Assembly (NCBI GenBank): GCA_044432945.1
Contig: JAWXUD010000002.1
Span: 50,816-114,815 of the forward strand
Origin: JAWXUD01 sp044432945
Lineage (GTDB): Bacteria; Cyanobacteriota; Vampirovibrionia; Gastranaerophilales; Gastranaerophilaceae
Length of the DNA: 64,000 bases
Direction of reading: 5' to 3'
Positions within the stretch are counted from its first letter, which is position 1; every line of letters begins with the position of its first letter. Made by a program: the position numbers and the translations under genes. The notes under the pieces are model-generated. The model did not search any database. It was not told the origin of the DNA and saw only the letters and a program-made list of their open reading frames with translations. Below are positions 33,039 through 43,345 of this stretch, in pieces.

Positions 33039-33067
33039 GTTATATCATATGGGAAATTGTTTGTCAA
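33039..33067 (-). promoter_or_regulatory. promoter of type A cassette 2 small gene
   Basis: On the minus strand TTGACA (33067-33062), 17 bases, TATAAC (33044-33039). TTATATcATATG and CATATAA repeats flank the spacer and are candidate operator half-sites. The operator differs from the AGTAAT/ATTACT of cassette 1. Confidence 0.65.
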
Positions 33068-33085
33068 TCATATAAGATAGATATT

Positions 33086-33304
33086 ATGGATAGAGAAATA
33101 TTTTTAAAATTAGGGTATCATGTTAAATATAAAAGAGATTTAAAAAACATTTCTCAAGAAAAATTAGCAGAACTGGCTGATATCTCGTTAAGTATAATTA
33201 GTGATTTAGAGCGAGGCAGAGGTAACATGACTATTCGTAATCTTTATAAAATCGCAAAAGTTCTTGATATTGATTTGGGTATGTTGACTAACCCACAAAT
33301 TTAG
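33086..33304 (+). CDS. XRE-family repressor of type A cassette 2
   Basis: 72 residues: LKLGYHVKYKRDLKNISQEK, LAELADISLSIISDLERGRG, NMTIRNLYKIAKVLDIDLGM, LTNPQI. Clear paralogue of 20110-20328; the recognition stretch is ISLSIISDLERG here and ISIKTIGSLERG there. It is divergent from the small gene at 32766. Its end overlaps the convergent chromate transporter gene by four bases. Confidence 0.86.
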   Translation: MDREIFLKLGYHVKYKRDLKNISQEKLAELADISLSIISDLERGRGNMTIRNLYKIAKVLDIDLGMLTNPQI

Positions 33305-33831
33305 ATTAGTTTGACTGCACCTGCGAGCAACCCTATTATTGCCGATAAGCCTAAGTAAAATAATGGGTCACGTTTTTTCATAAAGCTTAGTATGAGTAGC
33401 GTGATGAAAATGGTGATGCTTAAAGGTGTTGCATCAGATGCGAACATGTTTACGCCAACTGCTGCTAAAAGTCCACAGCCAGTTGGTTTTAATACTCTTA
33501 TGACTGATTGAATATATTTGTTTTTTCGGAATTTGTCTAGTAATTCTGAAATTATTATTACTAAAATAAATGACGGCAAAATTATAGAAGTGGTTGCAAT
33601 GAAAGCTCCTAAAATACCTGATGTTTCATATCCTGCGAATGTTGCAACATTAATCCCAACAGGTCCTGGTGTGATTGATGCTATTGCTATCATGTCACTA
33701 AGTTGATCAACAGTGTACCATTTTTGTACTTCCGATATATGTAATAAAAACGGTAGTGCAGCGTAACCACCACCAAATGAGAACAACCCTACATGGAAAA
33801 ATTCTAAGAATAATTGCAGATAAATCATCAT
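33301..33831 (-). CDS. half-size chromate transporter (ChrA family), second of pair
   Basis: Start ATG 33831 overlaps the preceding stop by ATGA; 176 residues. One PF02417-type chromate-transport domain: EFFHVGLFSFGGGYAALPFL, SITPGPVGINVATFAGYETS, and a run of about five to six membrane segments. Half-size ChrA proteins work as pairs of unlike subunits, which fits the two adjacent genes. Substrate may be chromate or another oxyanion. It is last in the apparent atpD-atpC-chrA-chrA transcript. Confidence 0.85.
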   Translation of the reverse strand: MMIYLQLFLEFFHVGLFSFGGGYAALPFLLHISEVQKWYTVDQLSDMIAIASITPGPVGINVATFAGYETSGILGAFIATTSIILPSFILVIIISELLDKFRKNKYIQSVIRVLKPTGCGLLAAVGVNMFASDATPLSITIFITLLILSFMKKRDPLFYLGLSAIIGLLAGAVKLI

Positions 33832-34442
33832 AATTCTTCCTCGCAAGATTTTGATATTAAATCAGTTTCGTCTTCAAGTTCTATTTTTTTAGGCGTGAAT
33901 TTTTTTACAAATTGTACCAAAATGCCTAGTGTTACAGCTGATATAATTAAGGTTGACGGTGAAATTTTGAGAATAGTTGACACGAAAAATGCGACAAAAA
34001 ATACGTATAAGGCAAAATTATCAGTTACACATTTTGACCACATTTCTTTTATCGCCAAAAAGATTAACACCAAGACCCCAATGGAAACACCCCAGAAAAT
34101 ATGTTGTATAAAGCTTAGGTGCAGAACTTCGTCCATAATTCTTGCGATTATGATTATTGAAATGAATGAAGGTGAGATTACGCCAAGTGTTGCAGCAATA
34201 GCACCTTTGATTTTATTAAGTTTGTAGCCTATGAAATACGATAGATTAGGTGTGATTAATCCTGGCACGCTTTGAGCCAGTGTGTAAAATTCGCACAATT
34301 CATCGTCACTTATCCATTCACGTTTTTTGACAAGCTCTGATTGTAAAAGCGGTAATATGACATAGCCGCCACCAAGTAATAGTGTGCCTATTTTGAAAAA
34401 TATTTTGAAAATATTATAAAAAGAGTTGTTTTTTAAATGCAT
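33828..34442 (-). CDS. half-size chromate transporter (ChrA family), first of pair
   Basis: 204 residues with one chromate-transport domain: FFKIGTLLLGGGYVILPLLQ, SVPGLITPNLSYFIGYKLNK and several membrane segments, ending in an acidic tail. It begins only 7 bases after the atpC stop and overlaps its partner by ATGA. The motif GGGY with the PG-x-I/N segment is shared with the partner, but the two are clearly diverged, as expected for a heterodimer of opposite orientation. Confidence 0.85.
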   Translation of the reverse strand: MHLKNNSFYNIFKIFFKIGTLLLGGGYVILPLLQSELVKKREWISDDELCEFYTLAQSVPGLITPNLSYFIGYKLNKIKGAIAATLGVISPSFISIIIIARIMDEVLHLSFIQHIFWGVSIGVLVLIFLAIKEMWSKCVTDNFALYVFFVAFFVSTILKISPSTLIISAVTLGILVQFVKKFTPKKIELEDETDLISKSCEEEL

Positions 34443-34449
34443 TTTATCT

Positions 34450-34842
34450 CTAGTTGTTCATTTTTGCTTTTAATCTAGCCAAAGCTCTAGCAATCGAAGC
34501 TTCTGCACGTTTTGCATCTACATGTGCTTGAGCTTCTTGCAATCTAGCTTCTGCACGTTTTAGTGAATCTTTTGCGCGTGTTTCGTCAATCTCATTACCG
34601 CTTTCAGCAGTGGTTGTTAAAATTACTGCTTCGTTGTTTTTGAACTGAAAAACTCCGCCAATTGTCGTGAAAAGTTTTTCGGATTTATTTTGAACGACTT
34701 TTGTAACCCCAATGTCAAGAGCGACCATCATAGGCGTGTGGTCTTTTAAAACACCAAATTCGCCTTCAGTGCTTTTTGTATAAATCTCATCGACTTGTTC
34801 GTCAAATACAACTTTTTCGTGTGTGATAATTTTTAAATGCAT
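34450..34842 (-). CDS. atpC: ATP synthase F1 subunit epsilon
   Basis: 130 residues, normal length. Beta-sandwich start (MHLKIITHEKVVFDEQVDEI, EGEFGVLKDHTPMMVALDIG) and C-terminal helical hairpin (RAEARLQEAQAHVDAKRAEA, SIARALARLKAKMNN). The epsilon subunit couples and inhibits the rotor. It follows atpD by 25 bases. The pair stands alone here, as in cyanobacteria where beta and epsilon form a separate operon. Confidence 0.95.
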   Translation of the reverse strand: MHLKIITHEKVVFDEQVDEIYTKSTEGEFGVLKDHTPMMVALDIGVTKVVQNKSEKLFTTIGGVFQFKNNEAVILTTTAESGNEIDETRAKDSLKRAEARLQEAQAHVDAKRAEASIARALARLKAKMNN

Positions 34843-34867
34843 TTAAAACCTGCTTTTTTAATATCTA

Positions 34868-36304
<1,437 letters not shown>

Positions 36305-36466
36305 TCAAGAAAAAAAAATCGCAATTATCTTAAAATATTAAGGTGGCAAAATTTAAATATTTATAATATTTAGCTTTAATTTTTTTTCAATAGCAAAAAT
36401 TTTTTTTCTGGTGTATTATATGAAAATATAATTTTGTAGTGTACAAGATTTGTAGCGAAAGATAAG

Positions 36467-37324
36467 ATGCAAGTATTGATAGAAAAAGAATTAAATACTT
36501 CTGATAGAATATTAAAGCCAGATTGTAAAAATAAAACTGGACGTGAGTTATTGGCGTTTTATATGCAAACAAAACTTAAACAGATTTTTGCTCATGACAG
36601 AAAGAATGAAAATCCGATTTTTATTGAGATGAACCCTAATTTTATTTCAAAATTCACAAGACGTTTGATTAATAATCCACAAAAACGTTTTTTAATTGGG
36701 GTTACTGGCGAATCAGCTTCTGGAAAATCTACAATTTGTAGGATTTTGCAAAACGAAATTAAAAGATTAGACATGCCGATTTCTGTCATGAGTACAGATA
36801 ATTATTTTAATGATATATCAGAGCAGATTGAGGTTTATGGCGGGTTTGACGAGTTGGTGGCGACTGGTTATGACGTTGATGCTCCTTCTAGTTTTCAATT
36901 AGATATTTTGAAAGAGGATTTGTCGCAATTGGCTGATGGTATTGATATTTTGACGCCTGAATATTTGGTGAATGGGACGGGAGTTTCTGTACCAAAAACT
37001 ATTGAAGTAAAATCGCAAAAAATAATTGTTGTTGAAGGTTTAGCGACAATGTATGAAGATATTAAGGATTTATTTGACATAAAAATTTATATAGAGTCTG
37101 ATCCTGAAATTAGAAAAAATTGGTTTATTCAACGAGCAAGTTCTGAGAGAAATCAGAGTTATGAGAACGCTCTTAATCATTGGGAATACCTTAAAACAGT
37201 TGGGCATATGTATGTTTTGCCTCATAGAAATGATGCAGACTTTGTTTTGAGCGGTAGTGCTGATTTAGAATACTTCGCAAAAGTATTGGAATATTTTCAC
37301 ACTATAACTAATAATTTTGAATAG
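36467..37324 (+). CDS. uridine kinase/phosphoribulokinase-family P-loop kinase
   Basis: 285 residues. An N-terminal region of about 70 residues (IEKELNTSDRILKPDCKNKT, GRELLAFYMQTKLKQIF) precedes the kinase core with Walker A LIGVTGESASGKSTICRI. STDNYFND is typical of uridine kinases; then DAPSSFQLDILKEDLSQLAD and IIVVEGLATMYEDIKDLFDI. The fold is that of uridine kinase/PRK; with the long N-terminal extension the substrate is not certain. No ribosome site is obvious before ATG 36467. It stands alone between atpD and the pilus operon. Confidence 0.78.
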   Translation: MQVLIEKELNTSDRILKPDCKNKTGRELLAFYMQTKLKQIFAHDRKNENPIFIEMNPNFISKFTRRLINNPQKRFLIGVTGESASGKSTICRILQNEIKRLDMPISVMSTDNYFNDISEQIEVYGGFDELVATGYDVDAPSSFQLDILKEDLSQLADGIDILTPEYLVNGTGVSVPKTIEVKSQKIIVVEGLATMYEDIKDLFDIKIYIESDPEIRKNWFIQRASSERNQSYENALNHWEYLKTVGHMYVLPHRNDADFVLSGSADLEYFAKVLEYFHTITNNFE

Positions 37325-37364
37325 ATTATAGATATTTTAAGAATTCTTTACAATTTTGACATTT

Positions 37365-37393
37365 TTGCCTATATATTTTTTATATGCTAGAAT
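37365..37393 (+). promoter_or_regulatory. candidate promoter of the type IV pilus operon
   Basis: TTGCCT (37365-37370), 17 bases, TAGAAT (37388-37393) preceded by TG, about 120 bases before the first gene. An overlapping TTTACA-17-TATATA pair just upstream is an alternative. Confidence 0.45.
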
Positions 37394-37511
37394 GTTTATC
37401 AAGGTTATGTTTATTCAATCTAAAATTTGAATAAAATACACTATTTAATCGATATACAAATAAAGTGAATTTATTATAATGTTGATTATATTAGATAAGA
37501 ATAGGTGAGAA

Positions 37512-38213
37512 GTGGATAGATATTTAATAGATAAATTAACTAGAGCAAAGAATAATAAAATTATTTTCTTGTTATTGTTTGTTTTCATGGTTTCAATTTG
37601 TGCTTCAGGTTGCTCACAAGAGGATTTTCTTAATCAATTATCAAATCAAACTGTGACTAAGAAAAATACTCAAGTGAACGAATTCGATGATGAAGGTATC
37701 CATCGTGACAATGTAAAAGTTGGTGATGATGGTATGAATGCTGCGATTGCAGGTGATGAAGTTAATCAAGCTGATGATGCTAATCAAACAGGTGCAATGA
37801 TTTCTTATTATTTAAGAGATAGTGGAAGGGATAATCCTTTTGTACCTTTCGGTTTAGGCTCAGATGGTGATAATGAAGTATCATTATTGCCTCCACCACA
37901 GTCTATTACTGAAGATAGCGATGCTGTTGAAGTAATTAAAACAAAGGTTTCTGGCATAATGTATGACGATAAAAGACCTTCAGCAATTGTTAATTTTGAT
38001 AATACAGATCATCTAGTGAGAATAGGTGATATTATTAACAATTATAAAATATTGGCAATAGACAACAATCACGTGACAGTTCAGTTAGGTACTAACGTTT
38101 ATAAAGCTGGTGTCGGAGAGTTGTTTAGTGACGATGCAATCAATTTCAATAATGTTTCAAATTTAGAGAATAAATTTGGTAGTTCTTCAAATAGAACAAA
38201 TAATGAGTTTTAA
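37512..38213 (+). CDS. PilP/GspC-like lipoprotein of the type IV pilus operon
   Basis: Starts at GTG 37512 behind TAGGTGAGA; 233 residues. A signal helix (IIFLLLFVFMVSICASGCSQ) ends in a lipobox with the lipidated Cys near 34. A disordered acidic region follows, with RDSGRDNPFVPFG resembling the DPF motif of PilP. A C-terminal HR/PilP-like beta domain reads VSGIMYDDKRPSAIVNFDNT, VRIGDIINNYKILAIDNNHV. PilP lipoproteins link the inner-membrane PilMNO complex to the secretin. It lies 17 bases before pilQ. pilM, pilN and pilO are not in the window. Confidence 0.75.
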   Translation: MDRYLIDKLTRAKNNKIIFLLLFVFMVSICASGCSQEDFLNQLSNQTVTKKNTQVNEFDDEGIHRDNVKVGDDGMNAAIAGDEVNQADDANQTGAMISYYLRDSGRDNPFVPFGLGSDGDNEVSLLPPPQSITEDSDAVEVIKTKVSGIMYDDKRPSAIVNFDNTDHLVRIGDIINNYKILAIDNNHVTVQLGTNVYKAGVGELFSDDAINFNNVSNLENKFGSSSNRTNNEF

Positions 38214-38230
38214 AATAATCAGGAGTGAGT

Positions 38231-40096
38231 ATGAAAAATAAAATGACAAAAAAAATTATGGCAAGCTTGTTGATAGCAATGTTTTCTTTTACGAATTCAT
38301 TGACAACGGCTGTTCTTGCTATGGAAGATGTTTCGAGTGCTATAGATGAAAGCACGTCTGAAATACTTGAGCAATCAAATATTGCCCCGTTGGAGTTTGA
38401 TACTGAGCAAAAACCTGACTTGAGAATTGATGATAGTGACGATGATTTGAGTTTACAGTTGCGTGGAGATGTTTATTTTAACGCCGATAGCTCAAAGGTT
38501 AGTTTAAGTTTACGTGATTCAGATGTTACTCAGGTGTTGAGAATGTTTGCTGATAAGGCTGGCATGAACATAATTTTCCATTCATCTGCAAGCGGTAATG
38601 TTACTTTGGATTTGGTTGAAGTTTCTCTAAATTCGGCGTTTGAAATGGTTATGGAAATCGCTGGGCTTACTTATATGACAAAAGATAACACGATAGTTGT
38701 TGCGAAATCTGATGCGTCAGACTTTAACATGTCAAAACAAGAAATGACGTTAATCCCTGTAAAATATATTGATGCAGGAGCTTTAGCATCGTTCTTGAAC
38801 AAAAATATTTATGGTATCAAAAAACCTGGTTTATCAGGTACAGATGTTGCTGTAACAAACCCTGCAACAAATGAAATTTTGATATTTGGAACAAAAAATG
38901 ATGTATCAATTGCAAAAAAAGTAATCGCAAAATTTGATAAAAAACCGTTATCAAATACTTTTAAAGTCAATCATACAACTCCAGCAGAGATGGCTACAAT
39001 GATTTGTGATTTGTTAATCCCTGCTACAACAGGTGGTTCATCAACAGGTGGTGCTGCGGGTGTTGTTACTGGTTTTGCGAGTGATGGTGGCGATGAGCTT
39101 ACTCTAAATGAGGCTACAATCGCTTGTACGTCTGGAGCAGGTATTTCTGGTTCGAACGTAGAGTCTTTGGGGCTACAAAACTTGGCTATTTCTTATGTAG
39201 CTCAATTAGGTACAATCAACATTCTAGGTGGTTCTGCTCAACAAGTTGAGATGATAGAAGAGTTTATAAAAATACATGATAAAAAACAACCACAAGCTTA
39301 TTTAGAAGTTTCGATTTTAGAATTAAACGAGGACGGTCAAAAAACATTGAGTAACCAATGGGGTCTATACAGTTCATTTGTTTCTGTGACATCTGGTGCT
39401 GGTTCAACTCAAACGCTAAGTGGCGCTCCTATGTTCTTGTCAGGTGATACTTATACAACGATTGAAGATGATGCACCTGTAGAATATTCAAAGCATTCTT
39501 CACCGTTTGCAATTACTTGGGCGATTAACTATTTGTTAGAAAACCAAAAAGGGCGTGTAGTTGCTAATCCACGTATTATTATAACAAATGGTCAAGAGTC
39601 TACTATTGATTTGACTACTGATTATATTGAAACTACTCAAACAGAGATGACAGCGTCAAGTGGTACAAGTTTCTCTACAAGAACGTATGATATCGGTAGT
39701 GATGCGGGTATTCAAATATCTATTACTCCGTTTATCAGTCCAGATGGATATGTTACGTTAAACATCGTGCCAGAGTATGCGACTATTTCTAGTCAATTAA
39801 CAGCTATTGATGAAGATGGTAACACTTATATACAAGCAACATTGTTGCAAAGAAGAAATTTAGATCTTAAAAATGTAAGAATTAAAGATGGTGATACATT
39901 AGTTATCGGTGGACTTATTCAAGAAGGTGAAGCCAAAACTGTTCAAAAAGTGCCAATCTTGGGTGACTTACCAATCATAGGTTCTGCTTTTAGAAGTACA
40001 TCATCTGTAAAATCAAAACAAGAAATGATTATTATGATTACTCCAAAAATAATCGCTGATAATGAAGATGTCGTTAGAAACAATGAGAATTTATAA
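38231..40096 (+). CDS. pilQ: type IV pilus/type II secretion secretin PilQ/GspD
   Basis: Start ATG 38231 behind AGGAG; 621 residues; signal sequence to about residue 30. STN/N0-type domain: SLRDSDVTQVLRMFADKAGM, VSLNSAFEMVMEIAGLTY. Then N1-type ring domains (VKYIDAGALASFLNKNIYGI) and a C-terminal secretin domain (VVANPRIIITNGQESTIDLT, LVIGGLIQEGEAKTVQKVPI, LGDLPIIGSAFRS). It forms the outer-membrane channel. A Thr/Gly-rich insert (GGSSTGGAAGVVTGFASDGG) loops out in the middle. Encoded with PilP-like, PilB and PilC proteins. Confidence 0.93.
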   Translation: MKNKMTKKIMASLLIAMFSFTNSLTTAVLAMEDVSSAIDESTSEILEQSNIAPLEFDTEQKPDLRIDDSDDDLSLQLRGDVYFNADSSKVSLSLRDSDVTQVLRMFADKAGMNIIFHSSASGNVTLDLVEVSLNSAFEMVMEIAGLTYMTKDNTIVVAKSDASDFNMSKQEMTLIPVKYIDAGALASFLNKNIYGIKKPGLSGTDVAVTNPATNEILIFGTKNDVSIAKKVIAKFDKKPLSNTFKVNHTTPAEMATMICDLLIPATTGGSSTGGAAGVVTGFASDGGDELTLNEATIACTSGAGISGSNVESLGLQNLAISYVAQLGTINILGGSAQQVEMIEEFIKIHDKKQPQAYLEVSILELNEDGQKTLSNQWGLYSSFVSVTSGAGSTQTLSGAPMFLSGDTYTTIEDDAPVEYSKHSSPFAITWAINYLLENQKGRVVANPRIIITNGQESTIDLTTDYIETTQTEMTASSGTSFSTRTYDIGSDAGIQISITPFISPDGYVTLNIVPEYATISSQLTAIDEDGNTYIQATLLQRRNLDLKNVRIKDGDTLVIGGLIQEGEAKTVQKVPILGDLPIIGSAFRSTSSVKSKQEMIIMITPKIIADNEDVVRNNENL

Positions 40097-40106
40097 TTAA
40101 AATAAA

Positions 40107-42110
40107 ATGAATGAATTATTAAACAGATTAAAAAATAGTGTCAATCAAGAGATACTAAATAAGTTCGATGTAGATTTATTGGAACAACATAAGTTTGTTC
40201 CAATAAATCTAAAGGACAAATTTTTGTTTGTTGTTATTAATTCAAGTTCTGATAAAGAATTAATAAATCAAATGTTAAAAGATTATTTTTCAGAACAGGT
40301 AAAATTTATTCAGGTTACTGATCAAGATTTGAGTGATTTAATCGGTAGTTTGTTTGAGAATTTTACTGGGGTTAATGGTGTTGAGAAAAAACCTATTCGA
40401 ATAGGTGAATTGCTTATTCAAAAGGGTTATATTAATGATGTTCAATTGTTGCAGGCAATGGCTGAGAGCAAACGTCATAAAATGCCGATTGGTACAACGT
40501 TATTCAAATTAGGTTTTATTACTCTTGAGCAATTGAAAGAGGTTTTGCAAGTACAAAATAACATGGAAATTATTTTGCCAGAACAGTTAGCTGGTCAAGA
40601 AAAATTCATCAGTATCTTGCCTGAAGATTTTATTAAGAGAAACAAGGTTATACCAATATCGTCTGATGGAAAAACTTTATTAATCGGTGTTATCAAACCA
40701 GTAAAACAAGATATATTAAAAGAGATTATTTATTTGACGGGTCAAAATCCTAAACAGATTTTGATGACATATTTTGAATTTGAGAATAGTGTTAATAGTT
40801 TATTCAGTTCAGAGAGAAAAGAAACAGAAAAAATCATTCAACAAATCGAAGTTGAATCAGCGGAATTTGAGCAAGAAGAAACTTTGTGGGAACAGGTTGA
40901 TAACGAATTGCAAGATGCTACTGGTTCTGTTGCAAAATTTGCTAATCAAATTATCACAAACGCAATTGATGGAAAGGTTTCTGATATTCACATCGAGCCA
41001 AGATTATCTGGTTATATTGTCCGATACAGAAAAGATGGTATGTTGCAGAAAATGCTTGATATTCCAGCAAAGGTTGAAGGTTCGTTGATTGCACGTTTTA
41101 AAGTATTGGCGAGAATGAATATCGCAGAGCATAGACGTCCTCAAGATGGTACTTTTTCTATTAAATATAAAAATGGTTCATATGATTTTCGTATAAACAC
41201 ATTACCAGTTTCTGGCAAGGAAAAGGTTTGTATTCGTGTACTAGCACCTGCTGTCAGTTTGAACGCTACAGATAAAGAAATAAGTTTGTTAGGTGGAACG
41301 TCTGATGATATTGAAAAAATCAAAAAAATGGTAAGCTGTCCAAACGGAATTATTTTGACATCAGGTCCTACAGGTTCTGGTAAAACGACAACTTTGTATT
41401 CTGTTTTAAAAAGTTTGAATAGTGAAGATGTAAACATTACCACTATTGAAGATCCGATAGAAATTAAGCTAGAGGGTATAAACCAATCACAAATTAACGC
41501 AAAGGCTGGTATAACTTTTGCGTCTTGTATGCGTGCGATATTAAGACAAGATCCAGATATTATTCTAGTAGGTGAAATTCGTGATTATGAAACGTTAGAG
41601 ATTGCGATTTCTGCAGCATTGACAGGTCACTTAGTTTTAAGCACAGTTCACACCAATTCAGCTGCTGCGACAATTACTCGTTTAATCGAGATGGGTGCTA
41701 AGGATTATTTGGTATCTTCGACTTTGTCAGGTGTAATCGCTCAACGTTTGGTAAGAAAATTGTGTGAATCTTGTAAAGAGGAATATTTTGCATCTTATGA
41801 AGAGGCAAAAACGATAATAGCAGGTGAAAATGAAGTACAAGAATTTGTTAAAAAACCGATTTATCGTGCAAAAGGTTGTAACAAATGCGGATTTTCTGGT
41901 TATACAGGTCGATTAGGTGTGTATGAAATAATGCAGATTAATAAAGAAATTCGTAAATTAGTGGCAATTGGAGCTCACAACTTAGAAATTGAAGAGCTTG
42001 CTTGTAAAAATGGCATGACGAGTTTGAATAAATCTTGTTTAAATCATATAATAGAAGGTAAAACAACTATCGAAGAATTCATTAGGGTTCTCGGTGTTGT
42101 CAGTGAATAG
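40107..42110 (+). CDS. pilB: type IV pilus assembly ATPase PilB/GspE
   Basis: 667 residues. Two MshEN-like N-terminal modules (RIGELLIQKGYINDVQLLQA, GTTLFKLGFITLEQLKEVLQ), then the ATPase core: DIHIEPRLSGYIVRYRKDGM, Walker A TSGPTGSGKTTTLYSVLKSL, Asp box TTIEDPIE, Walker B DIILVGEIRDYETLEIAISA, His box LVLSTVHTNSAAATI. A tetra-Cys zinc site is formed by CESCKEEY and CNKCGFSGYTGR. It powers pilus extension. PilB and GspE are hard to separate; the neighbours do not decide. No retraction ATPase PilT is seen here. Confidence 0.93.
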   Translation: MNELLNRLKNSVNQEILNKFDVDLLEQHKFVPINLKDKFLFVVINSSSDKELINQMLKDYFSEQVKFIQVTDQDLSDLIGSLFENFTGVNGVEKKPIRIGELLIQKGYINDVQLLQAMAESKRHKMPIGTTLFKLGFITLEQLKEVLQVQNNMEIILPEQLAGQEKFISILPEDFIKRNKVIPISSDGKTLLIGVIKPVKQDILKEIIYLTGQNPKQILMTYFEFENSVNSLFSSERKETEKIIQQIEVESAEFEQEETLWEQVDNELQDATGSVAKFANQIITNAIDGKVSDIHIEPRLSGYIVRYRKDGMLQKMLDIPAKVEGSLIARFKVLARMNIAEHRRPQDGTFSIKYKNGSYDFRINTLPVSGKEKVCIRVLAPAVSLNATDKEISLLGGTSDDIEKIKKMVSCPNGIILTSGPTGSGKTTTLYSVLKSLNSEDVNITTIEDPIEIKLEGINQSQINAKAGITFASCMRAILRQDPDIILVGEIRDYETLEIAISAALTGHLVLSTVHTNSAAATITRLIEMGAKDYLVSSTLSGVIAQRLVRKLCESCKEEYFASYEEAKTIIAGENEVQEFVKKPIYRAKGCNKCGFSGYTGRLGVYEIMQINKEIRKLVAIGAHNLEIEELACKNGMTSLNKSCLNHIIEGKTTIEEFIRVLGVVSE

Positions 42111-42118
42111 GTGAATAT

Positions 42119-43345
42119 ATGGCGATATTTAGATATATAGCACTAAAAAATAATAAAGACGTAGTCAAAGGTAAAGTTGAAGCAAATGATGCACGTTCAG
42201 CTCGTGAAAGCATTCGTAAGCTTGGTTTTGTCCCAACAAAAGTTGTTGAGGAAAAATCAAAGGGAGTTGAAAATGAGATTGCGTCAGAGAATTTAAAACC
42301 TGCAAAGATGAAAAAACTTGGTTTGCAAGACCGTATAAACTTCACATCGACATTGCAAATCCTTATTCAGGCAGGTATTCCTATTATTGAATCGTTAATG
42401 TTTATAGAAAATGATGCAGCTAAATTAAAAGTACGTTTGGTGGCAAAAGAATTACGCCGTCAAATTATGTCAGGTGCAACTTTTGGTGATGTTGTTGCAA
42501 AATATCCTGAACAATTTGGTCAAATATATATCGGTTTATGTAAAGCTGGGGAAGATTCAGGGGAGTTAGAAAAAACTCTTAGTCGTCTATTAGAATTACA
42601 AACGAAAGAGGCAAATATTCGAGGCAAAGTTGTTGGTACATTAATGTATCCGATGTTTGTAATCGTTTTGGCTGTGCTTATTGTACTTGTCATGTTAATG
42701 TTTGTATTCCCTGTATTCAAAGAGATGTTTGATGGTATGGGGAAAGAGTTACCTTGGATTACGGCGACATTGATGGAAACAGGTATCTTCTTGAAAACGT
42801 ATTGGTATTATGTACCAATCGGGTTGGGAAGTATTACATATTTGATTATCTTCTTGTTCAAGTGGGAACCTAGTAAACGTAAATTAGATGATTATTTCTT
42901 AAATATTCCAATTATAACAGATTTAATCCAGTTTTCGAATTTTGCTAACTTCATAGCTGTATTGCAAGTTGCTTATGATGCGGGTGTACCGATTATTGAG
43001 TGTTTATATCTTTCAAACTTAACTTTGACGAATTTTACTCTAAAAGGCAAAATTGAGATTGCGACAGCTAAAGTTCAAGAAGGTCAGCATTTATCAATTG
43101 CCTTGCGTACGACAAGCGTTATGCCAAAAATGATATTGTTTATGATAGCAACAGGGGAGCAATCTGGTCGTTTAGGCGATATGTTATATCAAGCAACAAT
43201 TTATATTGATAAAAAATTAGACGAAATTATTGATGTTATGACCAAGATGATTGAACCGATAATGCTTATTGTTATTGGTAGTATCGTATTAACATTGGCA
43301 CTTGCACTTTATTTACCGTTGTTCAATTCTTATATGGTAAATTAA
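42119..43345 (+). CDS. pilC: type IV pilus inner-membrane platform protein PilC/GspF
   Basis: 408 residues with two T2SSF domains. The first is RINFTSTLQILIQAGIPIIE with YIGLCKAGEDSGELEKTLSR and a membrane segment MYPMFVIVLAVLIVLVMLMF. The second is FANFIAVLQVAYDAGVPIIE with MIATGEQSGRLGDMLYQATI and a final membrane segment. It is the platform that PilB turns. It starts 8 bases after the pilB stop and overlaps the next gene by TAATG. Confidence 0.93.
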   Translation: MAIFRYIALKNNKDVVKGKVEANDARSARESIRKLGFVPTKVVEEKSKGVENEIASENLKPAKMKKLGLQDRINFTSTLQILIQAGIPIIESLMFIENDAAKLKVRLVAKELRRQIMSGATFGDVVAKYPEQFGQIYIGLCKAGEDSGELEKTLSRLLELQTKEANIRGKVVGTLMYPMFVIVLAVLIVLVMLMFVFPVFKEMFDGMGKELPWITATLMETGIFLKTYWYYVPIGLGSITYLIIFLFKWEPSKRKLDDYFLNIPIITDLIQFSNFANFIAVLQVAYDAGVPIIECLYLSNLTLTNFTLKGKIEIATAKVQEGQHLSIALRTTSVMPKMILFMIATGEQSGRLGDMLYQATIYIDKKLDEIIDVMTKMIEPIMLIVIGSIVLTLALALYLPLFNSYMVN

